From the NCBI GenBank assembly GCA_017501545.1, contig JAFVWS010000001.1, forward strand, positions 29,004 through 93,003: 64,000 nt of DNA, written 5' to 3'. The notes under the pieces are model-generated. The model worked only from the letters and a program-made list of their open reading frames with translations. It ran no database searches and was not told the origin of the DNA. The DNA is from Clostridia bacterium. GTDB taxonomy: Bacteria; Bacillota; Clostridia; Oscillospirales; CAG-272. Below are positions 15,544 to 23,488 of the stretch, one piece after another; the first letter of the stretch is position 1, and the number at the start of each line of letters is the position of its first letter. The position numbers were made by a program, and so were the translations under genes.

Positions 15544-15741
15544 ATGGTAGTTACAAAAGCAACAATAATCGGAGATGTACTTGATTTTAATCCAGAAACA
15601 GCTCAATTTTTCTTTGAAATCGGAATGCATTGCTTAGGCTGTCCACACTCAAGAGGCGAGTCAATTGAAGATGCTTGTAGAGTTCATGGCACAGATGCAG
15701 ATGCTCTTGTTAAAAAGCTCAACGACTTTCTTGCAAAATAA
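15544..15741 (+). CDS. DUF1858 / redox-disulfide small protein
   Basis: A 65-residue protein matching the DUF1858 (hybrid-cluster-protein-associated disulfide) domain: VLDFNPETAQFFFEIGMHCLGCPHSRGESIEDACRVHG contains the CLGC pair and a third Cys. A thiol redox or metal role is likely for the family but unproven. AAAAGGAGAAC precedes the ATG, the gene follows murA by one base, and its stop overlaps the start of trmK (TAATG). Confidence 0.85.
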   Translation: MVVTKATIIGDVLDFNPETAQFFFEIGMHCLGCPHSRGESIEDACRVHGTDADALVKKLNDFLAK

Positions 15742-16415
15742 TGAGTGAATTTAAAATAAGCAAAAGACTCTGCACCGCCGCATCATATGTGCGTGACGGT
15801 GCAGTTGTTGCAGATATAGGTACTGACCATGCATATCTCCCAATTTATCTTACGTTAAATGGTAAAGTAAAGGGCGCTTATGCATCAGATATCAATAAGG
15901 GACCAATTGATAGAGCAAATGAAAACATCAAAAAATATGGTCTTGAAAACAAGATAATTACAAGGGTAATTTCTGGGCTTGATGATATCGAAAAATACTC
16001 ACCAACCGACATCGTAATTTGTGGAATGGGCGGAGAATTAATAATAAAAATTCTCGAAAATTCACCTTACATAAGGCAAAATCATATGCGTTTGATTTTA
16101 CAGCCCATGACTCACGTGGAGCTTGTAAGAGAATACCTACAAAATGGATTTTATGCAATTGCCGAAAATGTTGTTTTTGAGGACGAAAAAATCTACCAAG
16201 TCCTTTGTTTACAGTATGATGGCTGTTTTCACTGCCTTACAAAAGTGGAGCAGGAGCTTGGCAAAATCAACATTGAAAACCATACACGTGAATTTGAATT
16301 ATTGCTAAATTCTACAATTGCCAAAAATCAAAAACGGCTTGATGGATTGCGCTTAGGTGGACAAGATACAAGCGAGATTGAAAACTACATACAAGAATTG
16401 GAGAAACTAAGATGA
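15741..16415 (+). CDS. trmK: tRNA (adenine(22)-N1)-methyltransferase TrmK
   Basis: A 224-residue SAM-dependent methyltransferase. The SAM-binding motif I is VADIGTDHAYLP (23-34), the hallmark of the TrmK/YqfN family, and CGMGGELI follows. The enzyme makes m1A22 in bacterial tRNAs. The stop of the previous gene and this start share a base. The next gene overlaps by four bases, the same trmK-Nif3 pair seen in B. subtilis (yqfN-yqfO). Confidence 0.93.
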   Translation: MSEFKISKRLCTAASYVRDGAVVADIGTDHAYLPIYLTLNGKVKGAYASDINKGPIDRANENIKKYGLENKIITRVISGLDDIEKYSPTDIVICGMGGELIIKILENSPYIRQNHMRLILQPMTHVELVREYLQNGFYAIAENVVFEDEKIYQVLCLQYDGCFHCLTKVEQELGKINIENHTREFELLLNSTIAKNQKRLDGLRLGGQDTSEIENYIQELEKLR

Positions 16416-17170
16416 TAAGAGCACAGCTTTATAATGAACTTTCTAAGCTCTATCCCGAGTCGCTAAGATGTGAGTGGGATAATGATGGAATTATGTGTTG
16501 TGATGATTTGAATAAAGAGGTCAAGCGCGTGTTAATAGCACTCGACATTACTCAGCGTACAGTCGATTATGCAATTGAAAACAAATTTGACATAATCATT
16601 TCTCATCATCCACTTGTTTTTAGCTCACAAAAATCATTAGTTCCCTACAAATACACACAAAAAAAGCTTATAGATTTAATCAAAGCAGATGTTGCAGCAT
16701 TTTCATTTCATACTCGTCTTGATGCTGCAAATTGTGGGGTTAACGATACCTTAGCTGCTTTGCTTAAGCTTGAAAACATAACCAAGGATAGCATGGAGCC
16801 AATAGGCAGAGTCGGTGAGCTTTCGCAAGAAATCAATATTTCTACATTTGCCGAAAATGTAAAAAAAGTCCTCAATACGCCGTTTGTTCTCTATAATGGC
16901 AATAAAATTGTGAAAAAGGTTTATGTTTGCGGTGGTGATGGAAAGGATTTGATTTCGCGTGCCATTGAAGTTGGTGCAGACACACTTCTTACAGGACGTG
17001 CATCCTATAATACAATTATTGATGCCTCCGATATGGGGCTTAATATAATCGAGGCAGGTCATTTCTTTACCGAAAACCCTATTTGCTGTAAGATTAAAAA
17101 TGATGTTCTTGGTATAATTCCTAACATTTATGCTGAAATTTTCAATTCGTATGAATTAAAAAATATCTAA
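16412..17170 (+). CDS. Nif3-like dinuclear metal centre hexameric protein (YqfO)
   Basis: A 252-residue Nif3/YqfO-family protein. Metal-binding segments are ISHHPLVF (His65-His66), FSFHTRLDAA and EAGHFFTE. Homologues form hexameric toroids; 'GTP cyclohydrolase 1 type 2' is a frequent but weakly supported label. It lacks the PII-like insert of the longer B. subtilis YqfO. It overlaps trmK by four bases and ends before a bidirectional terminator. Confidence 0.92.
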   Translation: MIRAQLYNELSKLYPESLRCEWDNDGIMCCDDLNKEVKRVLIALDITQRTVDYAIENKFDIIISHHPLVFSSQKSLVPYKYTQKKLIDLIKADVAAFSFHTRLDAANCGVNDTLAALLKLENITKDSMEPIGRVGELSQEINISTFAENVKKVLNTPFVLYNGNKIVKKVYVCGGDGKDLISRAIEVGADTLLTGRASYNTIIDASDMGLNIIEAGHFFTENPICCKIKNDVLGIIPNIYAEIFNSYELKNI

Positions 17171-17201
17171 ATTTTTAAATTTTGGGTATTACAAATGTAA
17201 A

Positions 17202-17234
17202 GAAAAAAGGCTATCATTTGATGGCCTTTTTATT
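17202..17234. terminator. bidirectional terminator between the Nif3-like and FkbM-like genes
   Basis: Stem AAAAAGGCTATCA against TGATGGCCTTTTT (one G-T pair), A-flanked left and T-flanked right, serving two convergent genes. Confidence 0.85.
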
Positions 17235-18318
17235 TTGCATAAAGATTTAAATCCCAAGCTGGTATGTAGGGAAGACGTCGTAAATAAAGTGAATATGAAG
17301 GGTTTAATTCCTTTAAAAGCAATGGTAGCTTGTACATATCCTCAGATTTATGATACATTGATACCAAAAGCTCAGGCTTTGATTCTTCAATAAGACGCTT
17401 ACTACCAAGAATAGCTTGATACTCTAAGCCCTCAACTTCATATTTTATAAAATCAATAGCACTGGCTATTGAATCAGGCGCCATTGCAGGTACTTCAATT
17501 GACTTATGCACAAATGAACCATTTGCAATAGCCGTTGAATTGCGATTTCCCGATGCAGAGAAAACCAAGGTCGTATCAGAGGAATAAGCGGCAAAATTTA
17601 AAGGGATTATCTCGCAGACGTTAATTTGCTTGCAATATTCGGAAAGCTTCCTAAAATTGCGCTTATCAGGCTCAAAAGCGTATATTTTCTTTAAATTAGG
17701 ACAAATATCAAGATATTTTTTAACAGTATCGCCGTTATATGCGCCTAAATCTAAGTAAGATGTAAATTTTTTAAGGCTTAGTAAATTGTCGCAATCTTTC
17801 TCCTCAAAGGCAGTTGATTTTAAATATTTCAGCCTGCCAGTAAGCTTATACCTAATAATATCGTCAAAAACCTCTTTTGAAATATCATCAGCAAGTGCTT
17901 CTCGAGCAAGATAAAGCTCATTCTCGTGCAAATCAAAAAATTCCTCGCAAAAAAGCTCATTCCCGCATACCTCAACGTCTGGAGAGTATACGTTGTGGGA
18001 GGATTCAAGAGAATAAATTTTTTCTATTACGTCTGGAAGCTTTGAGCCGAAGGAAACAACGATATCAAATCCCTCTGGATATTTATCTCTGGCTTGTGAA
18101 TATGATAATACGGTTTTCCCACGATATGAATGACCACGAACAAAGCCGTCGCTTGCAAAAACATCCTTATATTCAATTTGATATTTTTCAAAAACTGAAA
18201 TTATTTTGTCGGCACCGTTTCCCATACCATAAATAAGAATAGGCTTTTTAGCGCTCTTTAATGTATGCCAAAGGTCGCAGTCAAACTCATTAAAAATAAT
18301 CTTCTTGTAATTTATCAT
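17230..18318 (-). CDS. FkbM family methyltransferase with N-terminal nucleotide-binding-like domain
   Basis: A 362-residue protein. Residues 20-100 resemble a Rossmann-type half (ILIYGMGNGADKI, then a VVSFG strand), as found ahead of sugar-modifying FkbM proteins. From about 185 the FkbM methyltransferase domain begins (SYLDLGAYNGDTVKKYLD, YAFEPDKRNF, IKYEVEGLEYQAILG). SAM-dependent O-methylation of a glycan or other small molecule is the likely reaction; the substrate is unknown. It is alone, convergent with the Nif3-like gene and divergent from the HIT gene, with overlapping divergent promoters. Confidence 0.8.
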   Translation of the reverse strand: MINYKKIIFNEFDCDLWHTLKSAKKPILIYGMGNGADKIISVFEKYQIEYKDVFASDGFVRGHSYRGKTVLSYSQARDKYPEGFDIVVSFGSKLPDVIEKIYSLESSHNVYSPDVEVCGNELFCEEFFDLHENELYLAREALADDISKEVFDDIIRYKLTGRLKYLKSTAFEEKDCDNLLSLKKFTSYLDLGAYNGDTVKKYLDICPNLKKIYAFEPDKRNFRKLSEYCKQINVCEIIPLNFAAYSSDTTLVFSASGNRNSTAIANGSFVHKSIEVPAMAPDSIASAIDFIKYEVEGLEYQAILGSKRLIEESKPELLVSMYHKSEDMYKLPLLLKELNPSYSLYLRRLPYIPAWDLNLYAK

Positions 18319-18327
18319 TGTGATTCC

Positions 18328-18356
18328 TTGATTTTTTTAAAATTATCTTGTATAAT
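18328..18356 (+). promoter_or_regulatory. promoter of the HIT gene
   Basis: TTGATT (18328-18333), 17-bp spacer, TATAAT (18351-18356). Its -10 overlaps the -10 of the opposite promoter by two bases. Confidence 0.75.
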
Positions 18357-18383
18357 TATACTATAATTCAATTTAAATATCAA
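18355..18383 (-). promoter_or_regulatory. promoter of the FkbM-like gene
   Basis: Reading leftwards: TTGATA (18383-18378), 17-bp spacer, TATAAT (18360-18355). Divergent from and overlapping the HIT promoter. Confidence 0.75.
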
Positions 18384-18394
18384 GGAGAAATAAA

Positions 18395-18733
18395 ATGGAT
18401 TGTTTGTTTTGCAAAATAGCAAATGGGGAAATCCCATCAAAAAAGGTGTATGAGGATTCCTACATTCTTGCTTTTCACGATATTAACCCAGAAGCAAAGG
18501 TGCACGTTTTGGTAATTCCTAAAGAGCATATCCCATCATGTGATTTTGTTAATGCAGGTAATAGCTTTAACGTATCATATATTTTTGAAAAAATCCCACA
18601 TATAGCTAAAGAGGCGGGAATTACTAACGGTTATAGAGTGATTACTAACTGCGGAGAGGATGCATGTCAAAGCGTTAAGCACCTACATTTCCATATTATA
18701 GGTGGAGAAAAATTACCGGAGCATATAAGATGA
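18395..18733 (+). CDS. HIT family nucleotide-binding protein
   Basis: A 112-residue histidine-triad protein. The HLHFH motif (His96, His98, His100) gives the nucleophile His98, and N-terminal C3 and C6 (DCLFCKI) are the usual zinc pair of the HINT subgroup. HINT enzymes hydrolyse nucleoside phosphoramidates such as AMP-lysine. CAAGGAGAAA precedes the ATG at 18395. The stop overlaps the next gene by four bases. Confidence 0.94.
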   Translation: MDCLFCKIANGEIPSKKVYEDSYILAFHDINPEAKVHVLVIPKEHIPSCDFVNAGNSFNVSYIFEKIPHIAKEAGITNGYRVITNCGEDACQSVKHLHFHIIGGEKLPEHIR

Positions 18734-18960
18734 GCGAAGCTATTACTTGGTTAGGAATAATATCCGGATTAATTTCATTATTTATGGGTTTTGTTGCACT
18801 GTTTTTGTACTTTAAGGTAAGAAAACTATTTACGCTATTAAATGAAGAGCAATTAAAAGAAGTAGCGCCCATAATTAATAGTCAAAACAAAAAAATCAAG
18901 ATTTGCTTGATTCTTTGCGTAGTTTTAGGCGTTATTGCAGTAATATCTCTATTTATATGA
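18730..18960 (+). CDS. small two-helix membrane protein
   Basis: A 76-residue protein with membrane helices at about 5-28 and 56-76, joined by a charged cytoplasmic stretch (KVRKLFTLLNEEQLKEVAP). I do not recognise a family. It overlaps the HIT gene (ATGA), so it is co-translated, and a terminator follows at once. Confidence 0.65.
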   Translation: MSEAITWLGIISGLISLFMGFVALFLYFKVRKLFTLLNEEQLKEVAPIINSQNKKIKICLILCVVLGVIAVISLFI

Positions 18961-18963
18961 GTT

Positions 18964-18997
18964 ATATGAGGGCTATCTTTGCCCTCATATTTGTTTT
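18964..18997 (+). terminator. terminator after the small membrane protein
   Basis: A perfect 10-bp stem (18964-18973 with 18981-18990) then a T-rich tail. The right arm contains the sigG stop codon (18985-18987), so the convergent units share DNA. Confidence 0.85.
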
Positions 18998-19758
18998 TTT
19001 ATTCTTTCAAGCGCGCTTTTTTCAAGACGAGAAACCTGAGCTTGCGAAATACCTATTTCCTTTGCTATTTCACTTTGAGTTTTACCAACATAGTAGCGCA
19101 TTAAAATAATCTTTTTTTCTCGCTCTGATAATCGCTTCATCGCTTCTTTAAGGGCTATATCTTCAACCCAAGTCTCATCAGTAGAGGAGGAGTCACTAAT
19201 TTGATCCATAATGTACATTGAGTCGCCCGAGTCGTTAAATATTGGCTCATACAAGGAAATTGGCTCAGTTATAGCTTCCAGCGCGCATACTATTTCCTCC
19301 TTGCTTTCTCCAATACGCTTGGCAATTTGCTCTATTGTCGGCTCGCAGTAGTTTTCTTTTGCTAATTCGTCCTTTGCTTGTAATGCCTTATAGGCTAAGT
19401 CTCTTACTGATCTTGATACTCTAATTGAGTTATTATCTCGCAAATATCGTCTAATTTCTCCAATAATCATCGGAACAGCATAGGTAGAGAATTTTACGTC
19501 TAAGTCAGTATTGAAGTTGTCAATCGCTTTGATTAAACCAATACAACCAACTTGAAATAAATCATCTAAATTTTCTTTTCGAGAAGTAAATCTCTGAATG
19601 ATTGAAAGCACAAGTCTTAAATTTCCATCAATTAGTTCTTCGCGTGCCTTTGTGTCGCCATCCTTTATTTCATTGAGCAAAGCACGCTTTTCTTCTTCAG
19701 ATAAAACTTTTAAATAAGAGGTGTTAACACCACAAATTTCAACTTTATTATATCTCAT
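18985..19758 (-). CDS. sigG: forespore sigma factor SigG
   Basis: A 257-residue sigma-70 family factor whose N-terminus MRYNKVEICGVNTSYLKVL is characteristic of SigG rather than SigF. Region 2 contains DLFQVGCIGLIKAIDNF and KFSTYAVPMIIGEIRRYLRD, and region 4 contains GISQAQVSRLEKSAL. SigG directs late forespore genes after engulfment. In most relatives it lies straight after sigE, but here it is 11 kb away on the opposite strand, alone. A SigF-type promoter would be expected upstream; I could not identify one with confidence. Confidence 0.95.
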   Translation of the reverse strand: MRYNKVEICGVNTSYLKVLSEEEKRALLNEIKDGDTKAREELIDGNLRLVLSIIQRFTSRKENLDDLFQVGCIGLIKAIDNFNTDLDVKFSTYAVPMIIGEIRRYLRDNNSIRVSRSVRDLAYKALQAKDELAKENYCEPTIEQIAKRIGESKEEIVCALEAITEPISLYEPIFNDSGDSMYIMDQISDSSSTDETWVEDIALKEAMKRLSEREKKIILMRYYVGKTQSEIAKEIGISQAQVSRLEKSALERIKKQI

Positions 19759-19856
19759 ATTAAACTCCTTGTTTTCGTAATTATTGACACGTAGAGAAGT
19801 ATTTAATACAAGATAAATTTTCCAAATTTATTATTAATAATAATTTGTTTTCTTTG

Positions 19857-19885
19857 TTGACAATAAATATTTAAAATGATATAAT
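19857..19885 (+). promoter_or_regulatory. promoter of the lipoprotein at 19918
   Basis: TTGACA (19857-19862), 17-bp spacer, TATAAT (19880-19885): a perfect sigma-A promoter. Confidence 0.88.
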
Positions 19886-19917
19886 CTTTTAAAAGACATT
19901 TTTAGCTGGAGGGATAT

Positions 19918-20328
19918 ATGAAAAAGAGAATCATTGCAGCTTCACTGATTGTAACTTTTATTGTTATTTTACTATGCGGCTGTGGACATGGAAGCAAGGA
20001 TACATATAAATATAGCCATGCTACTACGACAAGCTATGGTTCTGATTATGAGTTTAAGGAAACTGTTGAGTTTGTATATTCAGATACAAATCTTAAGCTC
20101 TATGAGGACGGCACTTGGTGTATAGACACTCCGGTTTTCTTGTTTTTTAATATGAAAATCGACAAGGGTACATACGAAATCGATTCAACAGGTAGATATG
20201 TATTTGATGGCTTTGAATATGGACTTTCTTCTTATGGAACACAAGAGGGTAATACATTTAAAATTTACTTTGTTGGACCTGCCTCTACTAATTATGCAAC
20301 AATAATGACGCTTTACTATACAGTGTAA
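19918..20328 (+). CDS. small putative lipoprotein
   Basis: A 136-residue exported protein of unknown function. The signal peptide (5-21) ends in LLCGC; Cys22 is the most likely lipid anchor, with a second Cys two residues before. The mature part is rich in Tyr and short strands (YEIDSTGRYVFDGFEYGL) and ends in LYYTV, suggesting a small beta-barrel or sandwich. It is a single-gene unit with a perfect promoter and a shared terminator. GGAGG precedes the ATG. Confidence 0.8.
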   Translation: MKKRIIAASLIVTFIVILLCGCGHGSKDTYKYSHATTTSYGSDYEFKETVEFVYSDTNLKLYEDGTWCIDTPVFLFFNMKIDKGTYEIDSTGRYVFDGFEYGLSSYGTQEGNTFKIYFVGPASTNYATIMTLYYTV

Positions 20329-20329
20329 A

Positions 20330-20362
20330 TAAAATGGCTGACGTTTTGTCAGCCATTTTTTA
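20330..20362. terminator. bidirectional terminator between the lipoprotein and spoIVB
   Basis: A 12-bp stem AAAATGGCTGAC against GTCAGCCATTTT with a GTTTT-type loop, A-rich left flank and T-rich right flank. Confidence 0.88.
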
Positions 20363-21391
20363 TATTTTATTTAACATATTTTCAATGAAAATTCCGTATC
20401 CCTCGGTTGGGTCGTTTATCAAAACATGAGTTACTGCTCCAATTATGCGTCCGTTTTGAATAATTGGTGAGCCACTCATACCTTGGACAATTCCACCAGC
20501 TTTTTTAATTAATTCCGGGTCAGTTACCTTAATTCTAAAGTTCTTTGTGTTTTTGTTTGAGTAATCTATATTAGAAATTTTTATTGAGTACTTTTGTGGA
20601 CTTCCACCATCAAGTGTACACCAAATATAAGCATTTCCTTCCTTTATCTCATTCTTAGGGCAAGCCTTGATCTTGTTTTCAGGAGAAGAGAATGTGTTGT
20701 TTGATAATACACCGAATACGCCACAAGCGGAATTTTTAGTCAAAACACCAATTTTTTTAGGTAGAAATTCGCCACGTAATTCCCCTGCGGCGCCTGATGT
20801 GCCTTTAACCACGCCATTTATGGTTACATCCATTACGTGGCCTTTAGTAACCGGCACAATATTACCACTGTATGAATCGCAAATTGCGTGTCCTAATCCT
20901 CCAAAAGTCTGATTATTAGGGTCAAAAAAGGTTATAGTTCCAATGCCGGTTGTTGAGTCCTTTACCCAAATTCCGGTTTTATAACGCCCATCATCAGGCG
21001 AGTATTTTGGCTTTACATTAAATGTCATTTCCTTATCATTCCTTAGTGCGACAATTCTTATTGTGCTTGCACCGCATTTGCTTAGCTCAGTTAAAAATGC
21101 CTCAATTGTATTTACGCTTTTATCATTTACCTTAATTATAATGTCTCCCTCGCGCATACCTGCTAAATAAGCGCTGGAGGCATCATTGCCTTTTTTTGCT
21201 GTGAATCTTACGATTGTAAGCCCTGGCGAGGATATTTTTACACCAAAGGGCATACCACCTGGATATAACTCGACCTTAGATATATCTTCGTATGAGCTTG
21301 CGTTTATTGATATACAAAAGCAAGGCGCAAAAAGTAAAATCAAAACAAGAAATACAGAAATAACACTTTTATTTAATTTATTTCTTTGCAT
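20360..21391 (-). CDS. spoIVB: SpoIVB serine peptidase (family S55)
   Basis: A 343-residue sporulation signalling protease. It has an N-terminal signal or anchor segment, a PDZ domain (about 55-125; YLAGMREGDIIIKVN) and the S55 peptidase domain. The catalytic Ser is in GMSGSPI (about residue 308), with the conserved GLGHAICD upstream. Secreted from the forespore under SigG, SpoIVB cleaves SpoIVFA and so releases pro-SigK processing. The start is taken at 21391 with AAAGGAC upstream, rather than six codons earlier where no ribosome site exists. In relatives it often follows recN; here it is 26 kb from recN. Confidence 0.94.
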   Translation of the reverse strand: MQRNKLNKSVISVFLVLILLFAPCFCISINASSYEDISKVELYPGGMPFGVKISSPGLTIVRFTAKKGNDASSAYLAGMREGDIIIKVNDKSVNTIEAFLTELSKCGASTIRIVALRNDKEMTFNVKPKYSPDDGRYKTGIWVKDSTTGIGTITFFDPNNQTFGGLGHAICDSYSGNIVPVTKGHVMDVTINGVVKGTSGAAGELRGEFLPKKIGVLTKNSACGVFGVLSNNTFSSPENKIKACPKNEIKEGNAYIWCTLDGGSPQKYSIKISNIDYSNKNTKNFRIKVTDPELIKKAGGIVQGMSGSPIIQNGRIIGAVTHVLINDPTEGYGIFIENMLNKI

Positions 21392-21504
21392 TTTTCTTTG
21401 TCCTTTCATTTTTGTACATAATTAATTTATGTAGAAAAACTATAAATATGTTTAACAAAATTATTAGCTCGTGATATTTAATGGCAAAAAAATATGAAAA
21501 TGCA

Positions 21505-21533
21505 TTGAAATAATTTTCAAAAAATAGTATAAT
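21505..21533 (+). promoter_or_regulatory. promoter of the MarR gene
   Basis: TTGAAA (21505-21510), 17-bp spacer, TATAAT (21528-21533). Confidence 0.82.
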
Positions 21534-21563
21534 GTTTGCAGACTAATTATTTCGGGGGCAAAT

Positions 21564-22010
21564 ATGAAAAAAACTAATAAGATTTATCAAAATTATGACA
21601 TTTCATTACTTGCATTAATTAGATGGGTAAATAGCGAATACGAGGAAAATGTTGCAAAAAAGACTACAAAAAATAAAATTTTAAATCAAAGAGCAGTGCG
21701 ATCGGTTCTTAAGATATTATCAATGAATACCGGAATTTCACAAAATGATCTTGCAAGAGAGGTACACCTTAAAGGCTCAACAATAAGCATCGCGCTTACC
21801 AAGATGGAAAACGAGGAGTTAATAAAAAGAGTAGAGTCTGATAGTGATAAGCGTAAGGTTAATGTTTTTTTAACTGCTAAGGGCTATGATTTAATGAAGG
21901 AAACAGATGCTTTGGTTGAAAGCGTTGAAGAGGAAATGCTTGTTGGACTTTCAGAATCTGAAAAATATGAATTGAAATCTACATTAAGAAAAATATTATT
22001 AAATTGTTAA
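21564..22010 (+). CDS. MarR family transcriptional regulator
   Basis: A 148-residue winged-helix regulator. The recognition helix region reads ISQNDLAREVHLKGSTISIALTKMENEELIKR, followed by the wing SDSDKRKVNVFLTAKG, both typical of MarR. The ligand and targets are unknown. No transporter or enzyme is adjacent on the same strand, so it probably acts on distant genes. TTTCGGGGGCAAAT before the ATG gives a G-rich ribosome site. Confidence 0.9.
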   Translation: MKKTNKIYQNYDISLLALIRWVNSEYEENVAKKTTKNKILNQRAVRSVLKILSMNTGISQNDLAREVHLKGSTISIALTKMENEELIKRVESDSDKRKVNVFLTAKGYDLMKETDALVESVEEEMLVGLSESEKYELKSTLRKILLNC

Positions 22011-22016
22011 TAAAAA

Positions 22017-22046
22017 GACTGCTAATTATTAGCAGTCTAATTTTTT
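22017..22046. terminator. terminator after the MarR gene
   Basis: Stem AGACTGCTAA (22017-22026) against TTAGCAGTCT (22029-22038), followed by a T-run; also A-rich on the left, so it can serve the convergent gene. Confidence 0.85.
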
Positions 22047-22327
22047 TAGTTTTCTTCCTTTAGAATTTGTTCTAACCAAACTCCACCAAGGTCTAAAGCT
22101 TCAAAAAGGTCTTTTTTGAAGGCTTGCTTGCCCTTTACAATTTTATTTCTATCCTTAGAATGGCAAATTTGTACCATAATCATATTAGGATTTTCGCTTG
22201 CATCCTTTGCTAAGATGTTAAGAGTGAGTATATATTTTTCGTTAAGGTCGCCGTAGCATAAAACATCACCATCTCTTACGAGAGGAAGACCCTTGTAAAG
22301 AACATATTGATTCTTGTTTAGCTCCAT
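22046..22327 (-). CDS. conserved hypothetical protein
   Basis: A 93-residue soluble protein I do not recognise. It starts MELNKNQYVLYKGLPLVRDGDVLCYGD, compatible with a small beta-rich fold, and ends in an acidic helix. The start at 22327 is chosen because AAAGGCGG lies just upstream; the frame is open 20 codons further without a ribosome site. It follows the spoIIIAH end on the same strand after an 81-base gap and could be co-transcribed with the spoIIIA operon. Confidence 0.65.
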   Translation of the reverse strand: MELNKNQYVLYKGLPLVRDGDVLCYGDLNEKYILTLNILAKDASENPNMIMVQICHSKDRNKIVKGKQAFKKDLFEALDLGGVWLEQILKEEN

Positions 22328-22408
22328 AATATTACCGCCTTTCATTCTCAATATGTATATAATACAATAAAAATTTTGCTTTGTCAAGGCGATAAAGAGG
22401 TTAATAAA

Positions 22409-22975
22409 TTAATTTTTTTCAATAATTTTCAAATTAGTTGGCAAAATACCTGCTTGCTCATAAACTATTTCGTTTATTTGCGCTATTTCGCTTGCCAATA
22501 GACCGTCTGATTGTACAATAATTGTTGCTTTGTCCTCAGAAATTACTGCTATGCATTCCTCAAAGCCCTTAGCTTGGATTAGTGTCTCGATGTTCGATTC
22601 ATTTTCGATGTCTTTTGCAATTTGTGCGATATCATCAAGCGCTGATTGAATTGCTTCTGGCTCGGCATTTTCACTTTTTGCTACTGTTTGAAGTACTTCA
22701 AGTGCTTCGTCTCTTGCTTGCTGACGTGAAAGAGCAGTTTGTGAGAAGTAATTTGATGCATTTGGGTCATTATCTAATACATCGTTTAGGTTTGTGTCAT
22801 TCAAATCGATATCTACGTCAGTGTCTTTTGGGGAATATGCGCCATTTTTATAAAGCACATAATTTACACAAACGGCAACACCGATTAGCACAACGGCACA
22901 AATTACAATTAGATTTCTTTTACCGATTTTTTTGAAAAATGCCTTGAATTTGTTTGTTTTTGTCTCTGTGTTCAT
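22409..22975 (-). CDS. spoIIIAH: stage III sporulation protein AH (SpoIIIAH)
   Basis: A 188-residue protein with a basic N-terminus, one membrane helix (about 23-43) and an extracytoplasmic YscJ/FliF-like ring-building domain (about 75-188; LSRQQARDEALEVL, then the IIVQSDGLLASEIAQINEIV strand-helix). In the mother cell membrane it pairs with forespore SpoIIQ to build the channel across the two membranes. It is the last gene of the spoIIIA operon, following AG after a 61-base gap. Confidence 0.93.
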   Translation of the reverse strand: MNTETKTNKFKAFFKKIGKRNLIVICAVVLIGVAVCVNYVLYKNGAYSPKDTDVDIDLNDTNLNDVLDNDPNASNYFSQTALSRQQARDEALEVLQTVAKSENAEPEAIQSALDDIAQIAKDIENESNIETLIQAKGFEECIAVISEDKATIIVQSDGLLASEIAQINEIVYEQAGILPTNLKIIEKN

Positions 22976-23036
22976 AATTAAAATCTCCTATTTTTGATTA
23001 CATTACATTTATATTTGATTAGTTAGTAAAATATGA

Positions 23037-23486
23037 CTATCCAAAGCTGACAATTTCAATTCTGTTAGAAGAAATACCAAGATAAGCCGAAATCAACTTG
23101 GTTATCTTGATTTTAACCTCATCACTGTCTCCGTTAGTGCAGGAAATTGCAACTCCTCGCACGTAAGGATAAATCTCGCCCAAATACAAGGGCTCGGCTT
23201 TTCCACCTGATGTGATAGTTATATAGTCAAACGTTGACTCATTTTGCGCATACTTTTTTTCATTAGAAGTATCAAGAGTAACAATAACGTTTACATTTTT
23301 GATACCTTCGACATTAAGTAAAAATTTTTCGATTTTTTCCTCAAGCTCATTTGTATATAGCTCACACGAAAAATCATTAATATCATTAGTATTCTTTTTA
23401 GATTTAAATGTACCAAAAAGAATTAGTATGACACCAAGCACGGCAACTAAAGCAACTATAATTATTTTTTTGTACTTTTTTTGCAT
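23037..23486 (-). CDS. spoIIIAG: stage III sporulation protein AG (SpoIIIAG)
   Basis: A 149-residue protein with one N-terminal membrane helix (7-27) and a single ring-building domain (ELEEKIEKFLLNVEGIKNVNVIVTLDTS, YPYVRGVAISC, VKIKITKLISAYLGI). B. subtilis SpoIIIAG forms a large ring like those of type III secretion. This version is shorter than the B. subtilis protein (229 residues), consistent with a missing beta-triangle insertion. It lies two bases after spoIIIAF. Confidence 0.93.
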   Translation of the reverse strand: MQKKYKKIIIVALVAVLGVILILFGTFKSKKNTNDINDFSCELYTNELEEKIEKFLLNVEGIKNVNVIVTLDTSNEKKYAQNESTFDYITITSGGKAEPLYLGEIYPYVRGVAISCTNGDSDEVKIKITKLISAYLGISSNRIEIVSFG

Positions 23487-23488
23487 GC

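Noticed and set aside
19759-19830. SigF/SigG-type promoter for sigG
   Set aside because: Only partial matches to the -35 and -10 consensus were found at acceptable spacing; not good enough in A/T-rich DNA.
21410-21480. SigG promoter for spoIVB
   Set aside because: A CATATTT-like -10 exists but no fitting -35 at 17-18 bp.
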